A DNA stretch of 21,303 nucleotides from DATGEP01 sp035310125 (GCA_035310125.1 DATGEP010000407.1:1-21303), one strand, 5' to 3'; positions 7,547 to 15,475 are shown, numbered from the stretch's first letter. Made by a program: numbers and translations. The notes: generated by a model from the sequence alone, not told the origin.

Positions 7547-7617
7547 GTTTCTGCTTCATCGGGCGCACGCGCAGCCACAGTTATGTTGCTTGCGGGAGTA
7601 GTCCTGCGTTCTTGCAT
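7537..7617 (-). CDS. Candidate 26-residue small protein or leader peptide
   Basis: An ATG at 7617 is preceded by GAAAGGGG with about seven bases spacing and opens 26 codons, ending in TGA at 7537-7539. The peptide begins MQERRTTPASNITVAARA and is polar, with no membrane helix and no run of one regulatory amino acid, which argues against classic attenuation. It is flanked by a plausible promoter 60-90 bases upstream and by a strong intrinsic terminator that overlaps its stop codon, so the complete transcript would be about 160 bases. The 5' leader can fold into CGGAA-N6-TTCCG and CACC-N5-GGTG hairpins just before the ribosome site. The unit may instead be a small RNA with a fortuitous ORF. I recognise no family. 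Confidence 0.4.
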   Translation of the reverse strand: MQERRTTPASNITVAARAPDEAETAP

Positions 7618-7675
7618 CTTCGACCCCTTTCACCAGCAGGGTGTGCGGAAGGTGCTTTCCGTTGTGCGTGGTGAT

Positions 7676-7704
7676 AGTGTACCATGCTAGAAGTGGCGCG
7701 TCTA
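7676..7704 (-). promoter_or_regulatory. Promoter of the small-ORF / small-RNA unit
   Basis: On the minus strand TAGACG (7704-7699) and TACACT (7681-7676) are 17 bases apart, each matching four of six consensus bases. The start point would be near 7669. The downstream ribosome site, small ORF and terminator in the same orientation support it. Confidence 0.45.
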
Positions 7705-7921
7705 GTCCTGGGTATCACAATTCCATCAACAATACAGGACGCTCGAAAGCGCCGGCGGCTGCCAAATCCACACCAAAGGGAGCGCACCGCAAGGCATTCC
7801 CTCGCGGGCTGCCCCTGTGCTCAATGGGTGGGAACGCCGAGCCACCGAGGTGCGTTTCCCAGAATGTGCCACTCACGCGTAATCGGCTTTACATTGGGTG
7901 AGACGGACGGGAGGCGAAGAC
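7705..7921. other. Leader/promoter region upstream of glcD-like gene
   Basis: No gene is supported here. GGGAGG at 7910-7915 serves as ribosome site for the oxidase gene at 7922. A TACATT-like -10 near 7890 lacks a recognisable -35, so the promoter remains unassigned. Confidence 0.4.
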
Positions 7922-9385
7922 ATGGCTGTGCATATGACGGCGCGCGATGTCGTGCATGATCTGGAGCGCGCGCTGGGACCAGAGCGTGTCTTGAGCCAGC
8001 CCGAGGACCTGCTCAGCTATCGCTACGATGCGGGCTTCCTGGAAGGTCTGCCGGAGCTTGTGACACTGCCAGGGAGCGCGGAAGACGTCGCAACGGTGGT
8101 GCGGCTGGCGGTCACCGCTGGTATGCCGGTGGTGGCGCGAGGATCAGGAACGGGCCTCTGTGGAGGCGCGGTGCCCGCGCGCGGTGGCGTCGTCATCGCG
8201 ATGAGCCGGATGAATCATGTCCTGCGCATTGACGCGCGCAATCGTCGGGCGGTTGTCGAGCCGGGCGTTATCAACCTCGACCTGTCGCGGGCGGCGGCGC
8301 CCTATGGCCTCTATTATGCGCCGGATCCCGCGAGCCAGAAAATATCCAGCATCGGCGGGAATGTGGCAACCAACGCGGGCGGGCCGCATTGTCTCGCGCA
8401 GGGTGTGACGACCAACCACATTCTCGGTGTCCAGGTCGTGCTTGCGGATGGCGAGCTGGTGTGGTTAGGCTGCGACGAGGACGGACGGCCGTCGGGGACC
8501 GGCTACGATCTGCTGGGCACGGTGGTGGGATCTGAGGGTACGCTGGCGATTGTGACGAAGGTCGTGGTGCGGCTGATGCGCATGCCCGAAGCAGTGCGCA
8601 CACTGCTGGCGGTCTACCCGGATATCGCGTCGGGATCGGAGAGCGTTTCGGCAATCATCGGTGCGGGAATCCTCCCAAGCGCATTGGAGATGATGGACGC
8701 GACGATCTGCCGGGCGGTCGAGCGCCACTTCCACGCGGGTTATCCGGAGGACGCGGGGAGCGTGTTGCTGATTGAGCTGGAAGGCGCCCGCGAAGCTGTG
8801 GAGGAGCAGCGCGAGCGCGTGGCCTCGCTTTGCGTGGAGTATGGCGCCCGCGAGGTGCGCACGGCACGCACAGAGGCGGAGCGCGCGGCGCTCTGGACGG
8901 GACGCAAAGGTGCGGCGGGCGCGCTGGGACAGCTCGCGCCAAGCTACTACTTGCAGGATGCCGTCGTACCGCGCTCGCGTTTGCCGCGCATCATGGCGCG
9001 CGTTGGCGCGATTGCTCACACCTTCGGGCTGACGATTCCCAATGTGTTCCATGCTGGAGACGGCAACCTGCATCCTGCTATGCTCTTCGACCGCAGGAAG
9101 CCAGGTGATATCGAGCGTGTGATCGAGGCGGGGACGGAGCTTCTGCGGGCCTGTGTAGAGATGGGTGGAACGGTATCGGGAGAGCATGGAATTGGTATGG
9201 AAAAGCGAGATGCCCTGCCTATGGTGTTTTCGACGCAAGACCTGGCGGCGATGGTACGGCTCCGGACCTGCTTCGATCCGCGCGAGCTCTTCAATCCCGA
9301 CAAGCTCTTCCCCGCCAGCGCGTCATGTGTGGAAGTACGCGATCCGACCAGTGTAGGCGCGGAGCCGGGGCCGTGGTTTTGTTAA
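7922..9385 (+). CDS. glcD: FAD-linked (S)-2-hydroxy-acid oxidase, GlcD type
   Basis: A 487-residue protein of the GlcD / D-lactate dehydrogenase flavoprotein family, which oxidises glycolate or D-2-hydroxyacids to the 2-oxo acid. The N-terminal FAD-binding domain of the VAO/PCMH type has GSGTGLCGGAVPARGG at 74-89 and further on SSIGGNVATNAGGPHCL and GTVVGSEGTLAIVT. The C-terminal FAD-oxidase domain has FHAGDGNLHP and the metal/substrate motif SGEHGIGMEK, followed by the usual FDPRELFNPDKLFP. The start at 7922 follows GGGAGG with about six bases spacing; the frame is open 24 bases further upstream. GlcE and the iron-sulfur subunit GlcF are missing on both sides, so it either works alone, as some D-lactate dehydrogenases of this family do, or its partners are elsewhere. 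The terminal 15 residues diverge from the family. Confidence 0.92.
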   Translation: MAVHMTARDVVHDLERALGPERVLSQPEDLLSYRYDAGFLEGLPELVTLPGSAEDVATVVRLAVTAGMPVVARGSGTGLCGGAVPARGGVVIAMSRMNHVLRIDARNRRAVVEPGVINLDLSRAAAPYGLYYAPDPASQKISSIGGNVATNAGGPHCLAQGVTTNHILGVQVVLADGELVWLGCDEDGRPSGTGYDLLGTVVGSEGTLAIVTKVVVRLMRMPEAVRTLLAVYPDIASGSESVSAIIGAGILPSALEMMDATICRAVERHFHAGYPEDAGSVLLIELEGAREAVEEQRERVASLCVEYGAREVRTARTEAERAALWTGRKGAAGALGQLAPSYYLQDAVVPRSRLPRIMARVGAIAHTFGLTIPNVFHAGDGNLHPAMLFDRRKPGDIERVIEAGTELLRACVEMGGTVSGEHGIGMEKRDALPMVFSTQDLAAMVRLRTCFDPRELFNPDKLFPASASCVEVRDPTSVGAEPGPWFC

Positions 9386-9433
9386 CGATTTCAATGCTGC
9401 CTCGCCGTAGTGACAATCGAATCCGATGTCTCA

Positions 9434-9462
9434 TTGCCTCTTAATCACTATTGTGCTATTAT
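9434..9462 (+). promoter_or_regulatory. Sigma-70-type promoter of the XRE regulator
   Basis: TTGCCT at 9434-9439, a 17-base spacer, and TATTAT at 9457-9462 preceded by TG-C (extended -10). Transcription would begin near 9469, giving a leader of about 95 bases to the GTG start. This is one of the best promoter matches in the window. Confidence 0.65.
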
Positions 9463-9563
9463 TCATCGCCAGTGTATGTCATTGGGTTTTCCGATAACGT
9501 ATACCAACTCCCCGTGTGGCCTGGTACGTGTCTTCAAACCATCATGGTTCTGCTGGAGGGTTC

Positions 9564-10742
9564 GTGTCCACCACGTCGAGCGGTCAGGGCGAAAACGGCC
9601 CAGGAAAGCGTATCCACGATCTCCGCATCGCGCGCAATATGACGCAGCGGGAAGTTGCTGCTGGCAAATACAGCGTATCGTACATATCCGCGATTGAGCG
9701 CGAGAAAATATCGCCACCGTCGCGGCACGTTCTTGAATGGTGCGCGGACCAGCTTGGGGTCAGCGTCGCGGAGCTGTTAGGAGAGTCGAGGGTAAAGCCA
9801 GCCGACGAATCGTGGATGCGACAGCAGCTGAGCCGGCGCGCCTATGAGCAAATCTACGCGCAGATGCTCATTACCGTTGGCGAGGTCGAAGAAGGGCTGA
9901 AGCGAGCGCGCCGGGTGCGCCGCGACGGGACTGCCACAACCGAGCGCCCGCTCATCTGGTTCAGCGCCTATGGCTCCGCACAGGCGGGCGAGCTGGACGA
10001 AGCGCTCAAGGAGGCTGAGACATACCGGCTGCTGGCAGAAGAGGCGCACGACGCTCGAGACATGGCTGCGCACCACTTGCTGCTCGGGTATGTTGCCCTG
10101 GCGACTGGGGATAGCGAGACAGCCCATCTGGAGCTCGCGCGCGCCCTGGATGCGGAGCCGGTTACAGTGGCCGATCCCGAGGCGGTACAGGCGATCCGGC
10201 GTGCCCTGGCGGCGGCGCTGCGCGCGCGGCGCGATCCAGCGCAGGCGCATCAGGTCGTGACGGACGCCCTGCGAGACTATGAGCTTTTCGCCAGCCCAGA
10301 AAAAGGCGCCAGATGGTTGCGCGCACGGGCAGAAGAGGCGGCTGGGACCGGCGAATTCGAAAGGGCATACCAATTCATCCGCCGGGCATGGAACGGCTAT
10401 CGGGAAGCTGCCTTTCATCGTCATGCGGCGGAGATGTACCTGCGCCACGCAACCTACGTTGGCGATGATATGCCCCCTGAGCAACGTGAGGCGGAGCTAC
10501 GACGCGCGGCGCTCCTGTCAGAGCTGACCGAGGGCAAGGAGACACATGTGCTAGCGGGAGCCTATCTAGCGCAGCTACTGGCCGCCCGCGGTGCCCTCGC
10601 CCTCGCTGAGGAGGTGATACGTCTGGCTGTGCCCAACGGCTCCGCCGATAGCGGCGCTCCCATAAACGACGAACGGAGCATCGCGCTTGGGCTGGCGCAC
10701 GGCTGGATGGCAGCGGCAAGCGGGGCGGCACCCTTGAGTTAG
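9564..10742 (+). CDS. XRE-family helix-turn-helix regulator with TPR-like C-terminus
   Basis: The 392-residue protein begins at a GTG with GGAGGG just upstream (short spacing); a GTG at 9531 or 9516 in the same frame is possible, so the start is uncertain. Residues about 14-72 are an XRE/Cro-type DNA-binding domain (IHDLRIARNMTQREVA, then SYISAIEREKISPPS and LGVSVAELLGES). The rest is all helical with TPR-like signatures such as RPLIWFSAYGSAQAGELDEA, ALATGDSETAHLELARAL and RARAEEAAGTGEFERAYQFI. This layout resembles TPR-containing regulators of the Rgg/PlcR/AimR kind, in which the helical repeats bind a peptide or protein signal. Its target is not evident; a TPR protein gene lies about 200 bp downstream in the same orientation. 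The good promoter upstream belongs to this gene. Confidence 0.85.
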   Translation: MSTTSSGQGENGPGKRIHDLRIARNMTQREVAAGKYSVSYISAIEREKISPPSRHVLEWCADQLGVSVAELLGESRVKPADESWMRQQLSRRAYEQIYAQMLITVGEVEEGLKRARRVRRDGTATTERPLIWFSAYGSAQAGELDEALKEAETYRLLAEEAHDARDMAAHHLLLGYVALATGDSETAHLELARALDAEPVTVADPEAVQAIRRALAAALRARRDPAQAHQVVTDALRDYELFASPEKGARWLRARAEEAAGTGEFERAYQFIRRAWNGYREAAFHRHAAEMYLRHATYVGDDMPPEQREAELRRAALLSELTEGKETHVLAGAYLAQLLAARGALALAEEVIRLAVPNGSADSGAPINDERSIALGLAHGWMAAASGAAPLS

Positions 10743-10871
10743 ACGCACAAGAGACGCGGATACTTGGGCCGCTCGCGGATATCTTGATGATAACGGCCAA
10801 AGCGCCGCGTAGCGGGATTTGATGGCTACCGAGGCGTTGCGTAACCCGGTCGGCAACTGGTGCCATTCATG

Positions 10872-10880
10872 TGCTACACT
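10872..10880 (+). promoter_or_regulatory. Possible extended -10 element before the TPR gene
   Basis: TGC-TACACT lies 62 bases before the TPR protein start. There is no recognisable -35 at the right distance, but extended -10 promoters can do without one. Read-through from the upstream regulator gene is the alternative. Confidence 0.3.
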
Positions 10881-10941
10881 CCCAACCAGTATGTAACGCG
10901 CGGTGTTGGCAGATGCGAGGAACGCGGAAGGGAGCCAGTGG

Positions 10942-12012
10942 ATGGCGGGCATACAGCGCGCGAATAGCCGTGAGCAGGGTAATGCCGAGCTGGCTGCCGC
11001 CTGGTGCAATCGCTCCCGCGTGTTCCACCGGCGCGGCGACTTCAGCGGTGCGCTTGCCGCCTGCGACATCGCGCTAACCTTCGATCATGAGCTGGCCGCG
11101 GCCTGGATCAATAAAGCGAACGCGCTGCTTGCGCTGCGGCGGTTCCCAGAAGCGCGCGACGCATCTGAGCACGCGCTCCGGCTCGACATCCGTTCGGCGA
11201 ATGCCTGGAATAACCTGTCCGCCGCGCTCAACGGCCTACGCGAACATGACGAAGCGCTGGCAGCCAGTGAGCGCGCCCTGGCGCTCGCTCCCGCTATGGA
11301 GTCCACCGCTGCCTGGACCAATCGTGCCGTGGCGCTGGGTGGTCTGGCGCGCCATGCCGAAGCAGTGGAAGCCTTCAACCGTGCGCTGACCCACGATCCT
11401 GGCTGTGATCCCGCTCTGGCCGGCATGGCAACCATCATCTACCGGCTCAAGCGCTACGACGACGCGCTCGGGATCTGCGAGCGCTCGCTCGTGCGCAATC
11501 CCGACAACTTGCCGATGGAGATCGGCCGCACGCTCGCCCTCTTTGGACTGAGGCGCTACACGGAAGCGCTGGAGTCCGCCGAGCGTGTCGTGGAGCGTGA
11601 TCCTGGCAACATCGCCGGCTGGGCCAACAAGAGCGCGGTGCTGCTGGCTTTGCGGCGCTTCACCGATGCTATCGCCGCTGCCGACCATGCCCTCGCACTC
11701 GAAAGCAACGTCATCGCGCTCAACAACAAAGCCGCGGCCCTCAAAGAGCTGGATCGCTTTGACGACGCGACGGTGTGCATCGAGCAGGCGCTCGCGCTTG
11801 CGCCTGATAATCCGACCGTCTGGGATACCAAAGGCGAGATTTGCCTCGTCCGCCACCGCTACCCGGAGGCGCTGGCCGCCTTCGAGCGGGCGCTCGCCCT
11901 CGACGACACGACTCTCTCGACCTGGCAAAACAAAGTGCTTGCCTTGCGCGGCTGTGGTCGCGAACCCGATGCGCTCGCCGCCGAAGCGCGCATGCGCGAG
12001 CTCAGCGAGTGA
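10942..12012 (+). CDS. Tetratricopeptide-repeat protein (about ten repeats)
   Basis: A 356-residue protein starting at an ATG eight bases after GGGAG; a GTG at 10903 in the same frame is less likely. Nearly the whole length is TPR units of about 34 residues, ten in all, with the regular W/G-Y/A-F-A-P pattern: for example AAWINKANALLALRRFPEAR, AAWTNRAVALGGLARHAEAV and TVWDTKGEICLVRHRYPEAL, each followed by ALALxP-type caps. It has no signal peptide, membrane segment or catalytic domain, so it is a cytoplasmic scaffold or adaptor. It follows an XRE/TPR regulator in the same orientation and could be a partner, but this is only context. Its last 11 bases overlap the end of the convergent NDH-2 gene. 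Confidence 0.88.
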   Translation: MAGIQRANSREQGNAELAAAWCNRSRVFHRRGDFSGALAACDIALTFDHELAAAWINKANALLALRRFPEARDASEHALRLDIRSANAWNNLSAALNGLREHDEALAASERALALAPAMESTAAWTNRAVALGGLARHAEAVEAFNRALTHDPGCDPALAGMATIIYRLKRYDDALGICERSLVRNPDNLPMEIGRTLALFGLRRYTEALESAERVVERDPGNIAGWANKSAVLLALRRFTDAIAAADHALALESNVIALNNKAAALKELDRFDDATVCIEQALALAPDNPTVWDTKGEICLVRHRYPEALAAFERALALDDTTLSTWQNKVLALRGCGREPDALAAEARMRELSE

Positions 12013-13426
12013 TCTTCTCAGCGGTGGAGCTAGCGGCAAGGTGCGCGGTGGCGGCTGGTTGAGCGCTCCGCGGTGCGGAGCGCGGCGATGGCTCTGAGGG
12101 CGAAGGCGCGTCGCCTGCCGTCCGCTGGTGGGACGGAAGCGCCGCTACCGCGTTCGTAATGAGCCGCGCCCCCCGCTGATAGGTCAGATAAGCCCACGCC
12201 CACTGGAACATGACCAGTAAGCGGTTGCGGAAGCCGATCAGAAAGAAGATGTGGACCACCATCCAGGTCATCCAGGCAATGAATCCGCTTAGCCGGAAGC
12301 CATGAATATCCGCGATCGCGAACGCCCGCCCCACTGTCGCCAGCGCACCCTTATCGAAGTACACGAACGGCGGTATTTCCCGTCCGGCCAGCCGCGCCCG
12401 AATCACTTTGCCAATGTAGGCGCCCTGTTGCAGCGCCACCGGCGCCAACCCCGGCAGCGGCTTCTCCAGCCCCATGATGCTCGCCGTATCACCCAGCACG
12501 AAGATCTCAGGATGTCCGGGCACGGAGAGGTCGCCACGTACCAGGACGCGCCCCGCGCGGTCCGTCTCTACACCGAGCCACGCACCAGCGGGAGAGGCCA
12601 GGACGCCCGCCGCCCAGATCATCGTCTCAGCGGCCAGATACGTGTCATTCGTCTGGACACCGCCAGCATCCACGCACTCGACACGTGTATTTGTCTGGAC
12701 TTCGACGCCCAATTTCCGCAGCCTTGCTGTCGCTTTCCGTGCCAGCGCCTCTGGGAACGCGCCAAGAATGCGTGGCGCCGCCTCGACCAGCAGAATGCGT
12801 GCTGAGGCCGGATTGATGTGGCGGAAGTCGCGAACCAGCGACTTCCGCGCGATTTCCGCGATGGCGCCGGCCAGCTCCACGCCGGTCGGTCCGCCGCCAA
12901 TCACCACGAAGGTCAGTAGCGCCCTGGCTCGTTCAGGATCCATGCTCGCTTCCGTCTCGGCAGCCTCGAACGCCAGCAGAATCGTGCGCCGGATAGATGT
13001 CGCGTCCTCGATGGACTTCAGGCCAGGCGCATATGCGGCCCATTCATCATGCCCGAAGTAGCTCTCATGGGCGCCCGTCGCCAGCACGAGGTAGTCGTAT
13101 GGGATGGCGCGGTTGTTGTTTCCGGCCAGATCGTTCAGATACACCACGCGCGCCGCCACATCCACCGCGGTCACCTCCGACAGCAGCACTTCCGTGTTTG
13201 CCTGACTGCCTACGACGCTGCGAATCGGCGCGCTGATGTCGGCTGGCGAGAGGCTGGCCGTTGCCACTTGATAGAGCAAAGGCTGGAATGTGTGGTGATT
13301 ACTGCGATCAATGAGTGTTATGTGTACCGGCGCATGGCGCAATGCCTTAGCTGCCCGCAAACCCGCGAACCCTCCACCGACGATGACGACGCGCGGAATG
13401 GCGGTTGTGTGACTGGTGGCATCCAT
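12002..13426 (-). CDS. ndh: Type II NADH:quinone oxidoreductase (NDH-2)
   Basis: A 474-residue FAD enzyme that passes electrons from NADH to quinone without pumping protons. The first Rossmann motif is VVIVGGGFAGLRAAKAL at 13-29, the second is VVIGGGPTGVELAG at 174-187, and between them is PYDYLVLATGAHESYFGHDEW, typical of NDH-2. The FAD-contact segment FVLGDTASI and the quinone/FAD region LAPVALQQGAYIGK follow. Near the C-terminus a hydrophobic amphipathic segment (WMTWMVVHIFFLIGFRNRLL) is the usual membrane-binding part. A tail of about 50 residues rich in Ser, Pro and Ala is an extra, probably disordered. The ATG at 13426 follows GGTGGAG at good spacing. It ends in an 11-bp convergent overlap with the TPR gene and is divergent from the LOG-family gene. 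Confidence 0.93.
   Translation of the reverse strand: MDATSHTTAIPRVVIVGGGFAGLRAAKALRHAPVHITLIDRSNHHTFQPLLYQVATASLSPADISAPIRSVVGSQANTEVLLSEVTAVDVAARVVYLNDLAGNNNRAIPYDYLVLATGAHESYFGHDEWAAYAPGLKSIEDATSIRRTILLAFEAAETEASMDPERARALLTFVVIGGGPTGVELAGAIAEIARKSLVRDFRHINPASARILLVEAAPRILGAFPEALARKATARLRKLGVEVQTNTRVECVDAGGVQTNDTYLAAETMIWAAGVLASPAGAWLGVETDRAGRVLVRGDLSVPGHPEIFVLGDTASIMGLEKPLPGLAPVALQQGAYIGKVIRARLAGREIPPFVYFDKGALATVGRAFAIADIHGFRLSGFIAWMTWMVVHIFFLIGFRNRLLVMFQWAWAYLTYQRGARLITNAVAALPSHQRTAGDAPSPSEPSPRSAPRSAQPAATAHLAASSTAEKITR
12063..12083. repeat. GC-rich perfect hairpin inside the NDH-2 tail
   Basis: GCGCTCCGC and GCGGAGCGC form a perfect nine-base-pair stem with a three-base loop. It lies within the disordered tail of NDH-2 and 51 bases past the stop of the convergent TPR gene, so it might end TPR transcription, although no T-tract follows. 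Confidence 0.45.
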
Positions 13427-13508
13427 CTTGTCTCCACCTTTCTCTCTGGCGCATCCATGCCTGGACTGCGGCGCTTCCGACCTGGAAGCCTTCGTTTATT
13501 CCTTTCTC

Positions 13509-13516
13509 TGATATCA
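13509..13516. promoter_or_regulatory. Possible overlapping divergent -10 elements
   Basis: The palindrome TGATATCA creates TATCAT on the plus strand (toward the LOG gene) and TATGAT on the minus strand (toward NDH-2) within a few bases, in the middle of the 146-bp divergent gap. The -35 positions match poorly. Confidence 0.3.
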
Positions 13517-13572
13517 TAGGCCTGTAGCAACCAACACGCAGTAACCGGACGACGTGGAATCGAGGATACAGC

Positions 13573-14343
13573 ATGTCACTCCCGCCCGAAAATTCACCAG
13601 CGCCCAACGGCTCCGACATCGAGCACGAGCATTCCTGGCGCATCTTCCGTATCATGAGCGAGTTTGTCGAAGGCTTTACCTTTCTGGCCCATTTTGAGCG
13701 CACGGTAACGTTCTTCGGCTCGGCGCGCCTTCCGGAATCCAGCCCATACTATCAGCAGGCGCGCGAGCTGGGACGGCTGCTGGCTGAGAGGGGCCATACC
13801 ATTGTCACCGGCGGCGGTCCAGGGATTATGCAGGCGGGAAATCAGGGGGCGTATGACGCCAAAGGCAATTCAGTTGGCCTGAACATTCAACTTCCCATGG
13901 AGCAGCGCACCAATCCTTACGTCCGCCAGAGCATGAGCTTCCACTACTTTTTCAGCCGCAAGGTGATGCTCGACTTCTCCGCCGAGGCGTATATCTTCTT
14001 CCCCGGTGGCTTTGGCACCCTGGACGAGTTTTTCGAGGTGGTTACCCTGGCGCAGACCGGCAAAATAAAGCACGGAGAGCCTATCATTCTCGTCGGTCGT
14101 GACTTCTGGCAGCCACTGGTGGACTGGTTGGAGTCGGTGCTGCTCAATCGCCTGCACACGATCGCACCCAAGGATTTACGCATCTGGACGCTCACCGACG
14201 ATCTGAATGAGGTGGTAAGGCTCCTCGAGGAGAGCGCGCGGAAGCAGGTCGAGCAGCGTATGGCGGTGATGGGCCGAACCAGCCACACACCCAACGATAT
14301 GCTGAAGCAGGCGACGCAACCCATGACCGAGCTGGAACAATGA
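13573..14343 (+). CDS. LOG-family protein (TIGR00730, cytokinin riboside monophosphate phosphoribohydrolase-like)
   Basis: The 256-residue protein has a Rossmann-like LOG domain from about residue 43. The signatures are FFGSAR at 47-52, the nucleotide-binding VTGGGPGIMQAGNQGA at 78-93, SFHYFFSRKVML at 122-133 and PGGFGTLDEFFE at 144-155 with the catalytic Glu. LOG enzymes release the free base from nucleoside 5'-monophosphates; bacterial members were long misnamed lysine decarboxylases. The exact substrate cannot be read from sequence. The ATG at 13573 follows GAGG at about seven bases. The N-terminal 40 residues and the C-terminal Gln/Thr-rich 35 residues are extensions beyond the core. Its stop codon is the first TGA of a triplicated 10-bp unit. 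Confidence 0.92.
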   Translation: MSLPPENSPAPNGSDIEHEHSWRIFRIMSEFVEGFTFLAHFERTVTFFGSARLPESSPYYQQARELGRLLAERGHTIVTGGGPGIMQAGNQGAYDAKGNSVGLNIQLPMEQRTNPYVRQSMSFHYFFSRKVMLDFSAEAYIFFPGGFGTLDEFFEVVTLAQTGKIKHGEPIILVGRDFWQPLVDWLESVLLNRLHTIAPKDLRIWTLTDDLNEVVRLLEESARKQVEQRMAVMGRTSHTPNDMLKQATQPMTELEQ

Positions 14344-14370
14344 GCCTCAGTGAGCCTCAATGAGCCTCAA
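14341..14370. repeat. Three tandem copies of a 10-bp unit carrying stop codons in all frames
   Basis: TGAGCCTCAG, TGAGCCTCAA and TGAGCCTCAA follow each other directly. The first TGA is the stop of the LOG gene. Because the unit is ten bases long, the three TGAs fall in the three different frames. Confidence 0.9.
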
Positions 14371-14412
14371 CGAACGTCCGGTCTATTGGCCACAGCAGGG
14401 GAAACGCGGATG

Positions 14413-14453
14413 AGTCGCCACCGGGCGGGATTGCGGCGTGCCGGGTGGCGACT
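14413..14453. terminator. Probable bidirectional terminator hairpin between convergent genes
   Basis: AGTCGCCACC at 14413-14422 pairs perfectly with GGTGGCGACT at 14444-14453, with a GC-rich loop. It sits between the stop of the LOG gene and the stop of the convergent small gene at 14460. There is no T-tract on either side. Confidence 0.55.
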
Positions 14454-14459
14454 GGACAC

Positions 14460-14735
14460 CTACTTGCGCAGGAAGTGTTTATCCAGCTCGTAGGCAGAGA
14501 CCGCGCCAAGCGCGCCGATGAGGAGAGGGTGCTTGCCCAGATCCTGCAAGACGCCGGGGTGGTTCTGCGCCGCGTGCTCGTGCATCGCGGCGAGCTGTTG
14601 CGGCGTCGCGTTGTTGGGGTTCACACCCGCGAACTGCTGGCCACCTCCGGCCTGCTGGAGCTTGCTCAAAAGCTCCTGGGCCACGGCGGCGCGCTTATCC
14701 GCCGGTATCTGGTTGTACAACTCTTCGGTCGTCAT
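14460..14735 (-). CDS. Small hypothetical protein, Gln/Ala-rich
   Basis: A 91-residue protein with an excellent ribosome site (AAGGAG, seven bases before the ATG at 14735), so translation is likely. Residues 1-27 form an amphipathic helix (EELYNQIPADKRAAVAQELL). Residues 28-48 are Gly/Gln/Asn-rich. Residues 49-61 hold a His-rich helix (HEHAAQNHPG), and the C-terminus has one weakly hydrophobic helix, HPLLIGALGAVSAYELDKHF. I do not recognise a named family; the pattern recalls small YidB/DUF937-like proteins, but I cannot claim membership. It is followed upstream in the same orientation by the hot-dog gene at a distance of 129 bp, which may or may not be one transcription unit. Confidence 0.75.
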   Translation of the reverse strand: MTTEELYNQIPADKRAAVAQELLSKLQQAGGGQQFAGVNPNNATPQQLAAMHEHAAQNHPGVLQDLGKHPLLIGALGAVSAYELDKHFLRK

Positions 14736-14864
14736 GTGTTTCTCCTTGGTGTCACATTCATCACGTCAGCGACATGCGGAAAACAGCCCGCAATGGGAAT
14801 TGTAATCACCCGCGCACAGCAACCGACAGCTCGCGGGAGAGTCGGGTATGGAGCATAGCACGAC

Positions 14865-15338
14865 TTATGGCCGCGCTGCGCGTACTAGGCTTTCGACGGT
14901 CATCACCGTGACGGGCTCACGGGCGGCGGTATGCACTCCGCTGTCCGATAGCTGAACGTGGCTGAGGACACGCACACGGCGCTGCGTCTCGAACAAATGC
15001 CTGACCTGCCTCACTTCGCTGGCCGAGCGTTCGACGAGCGCCACCATATCACCATCACCGCGCGATGCGTGCTGGTAGGTAATGGTCGCAATCGCTGTCA
15101 CAATGGTAACTTCGGTGATGATGTCTTGAAAGAGCAGGCCCGCGGCGGCGGTCGCTGTGGCTTCTCCAAGCGTATATTGAGCGCCGGCATGCAAGAAGTG
15201 CGCATGATTGGTCAATTCTGGGCGCACCGGAAGCCGGAGGGCCACGCGCTCCGGCGTGAGGCTTTCCGGCACGATGGCGAGCAGGTGGAGGAATGGCTCG
15301 GTGGTGAATACGTAGCTCCAGAAGACGTCAGGCTCCAT
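14865..15338 (-). CDS. Hot-dog fold thioesterase-like protein (DUF4442 / PaaI-like)
   Basis: A 157-residue single-domain protein. The strand-helix-strand order of a hot-dog fold is visible: RVALRLPVRPELTNHAHFLH at 31-50 is followed by the long central helix AGAQYTLGEATATAAAGLLF at 51-70, then strands VTIVTAIATITYQ, DMVALVERS and RRVRVLSHVQL. Hot-dog proteins with this pattern hydrolyse or bind acyl-CoA or acyl-carrier thioesters. The central helix lacks the usual HGG of PaaI, so the activity is uncertain. The ATG at 15338 follows GGGAGG with about six bases spacing. The carboxylate-amine ligase gene lies 137 bp upstream in the same orientation, so this gene could be read from the same transcript, but the gap is larger than inside the cluster. 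Confidence 0.75.
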   Translation of the reverse strand: MEPDVFWSYVFTTEPFLHLLAIVPESLTPERVALRLPVRPELTNHAHFLHAGAQYTLGEATATAAAGLLFQDIITEVTIVTAIATITYQHASRGDGDMVALVERSASEVRQVRHLFETQRRVRVLSHVQLSDSGVHTAAREPVTVMTVESLVRAARP

Positions 15339-15475
15339 AGTTGTCCTCCCCGTCGTCAGGACGATGGCGCGGCATCGAGCGCCAAAGCCGATACCAGGAG
15401 ATGCTAGGCTGGGAGGGTTATGCCCGTGTTAACGGCTTGTGAAAGCTTGACGTGGCTGGTGGAGCATGCGTAGCC

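Noticed and set aside
7258..7674. 138-codon plus-strand open frame in the intergenic region
   Set aside because: There is no ribosome site, the composition is random, and it overlaps the SWIM start and the small terminated unit on the other strand.
7560..7680. Possible SRP or 6S RNA because of GGAAGGTGC and hairpins
   Set aside because: The conserved SRP apical-loop sequence and the long central bubble of 6S RNA are not present on either strand.
8465..9238. 257-codon minus-strand open frame inside glcD
   Set aside because: It is antisense to a well-supported enzyme gene and has no recognisable motif.
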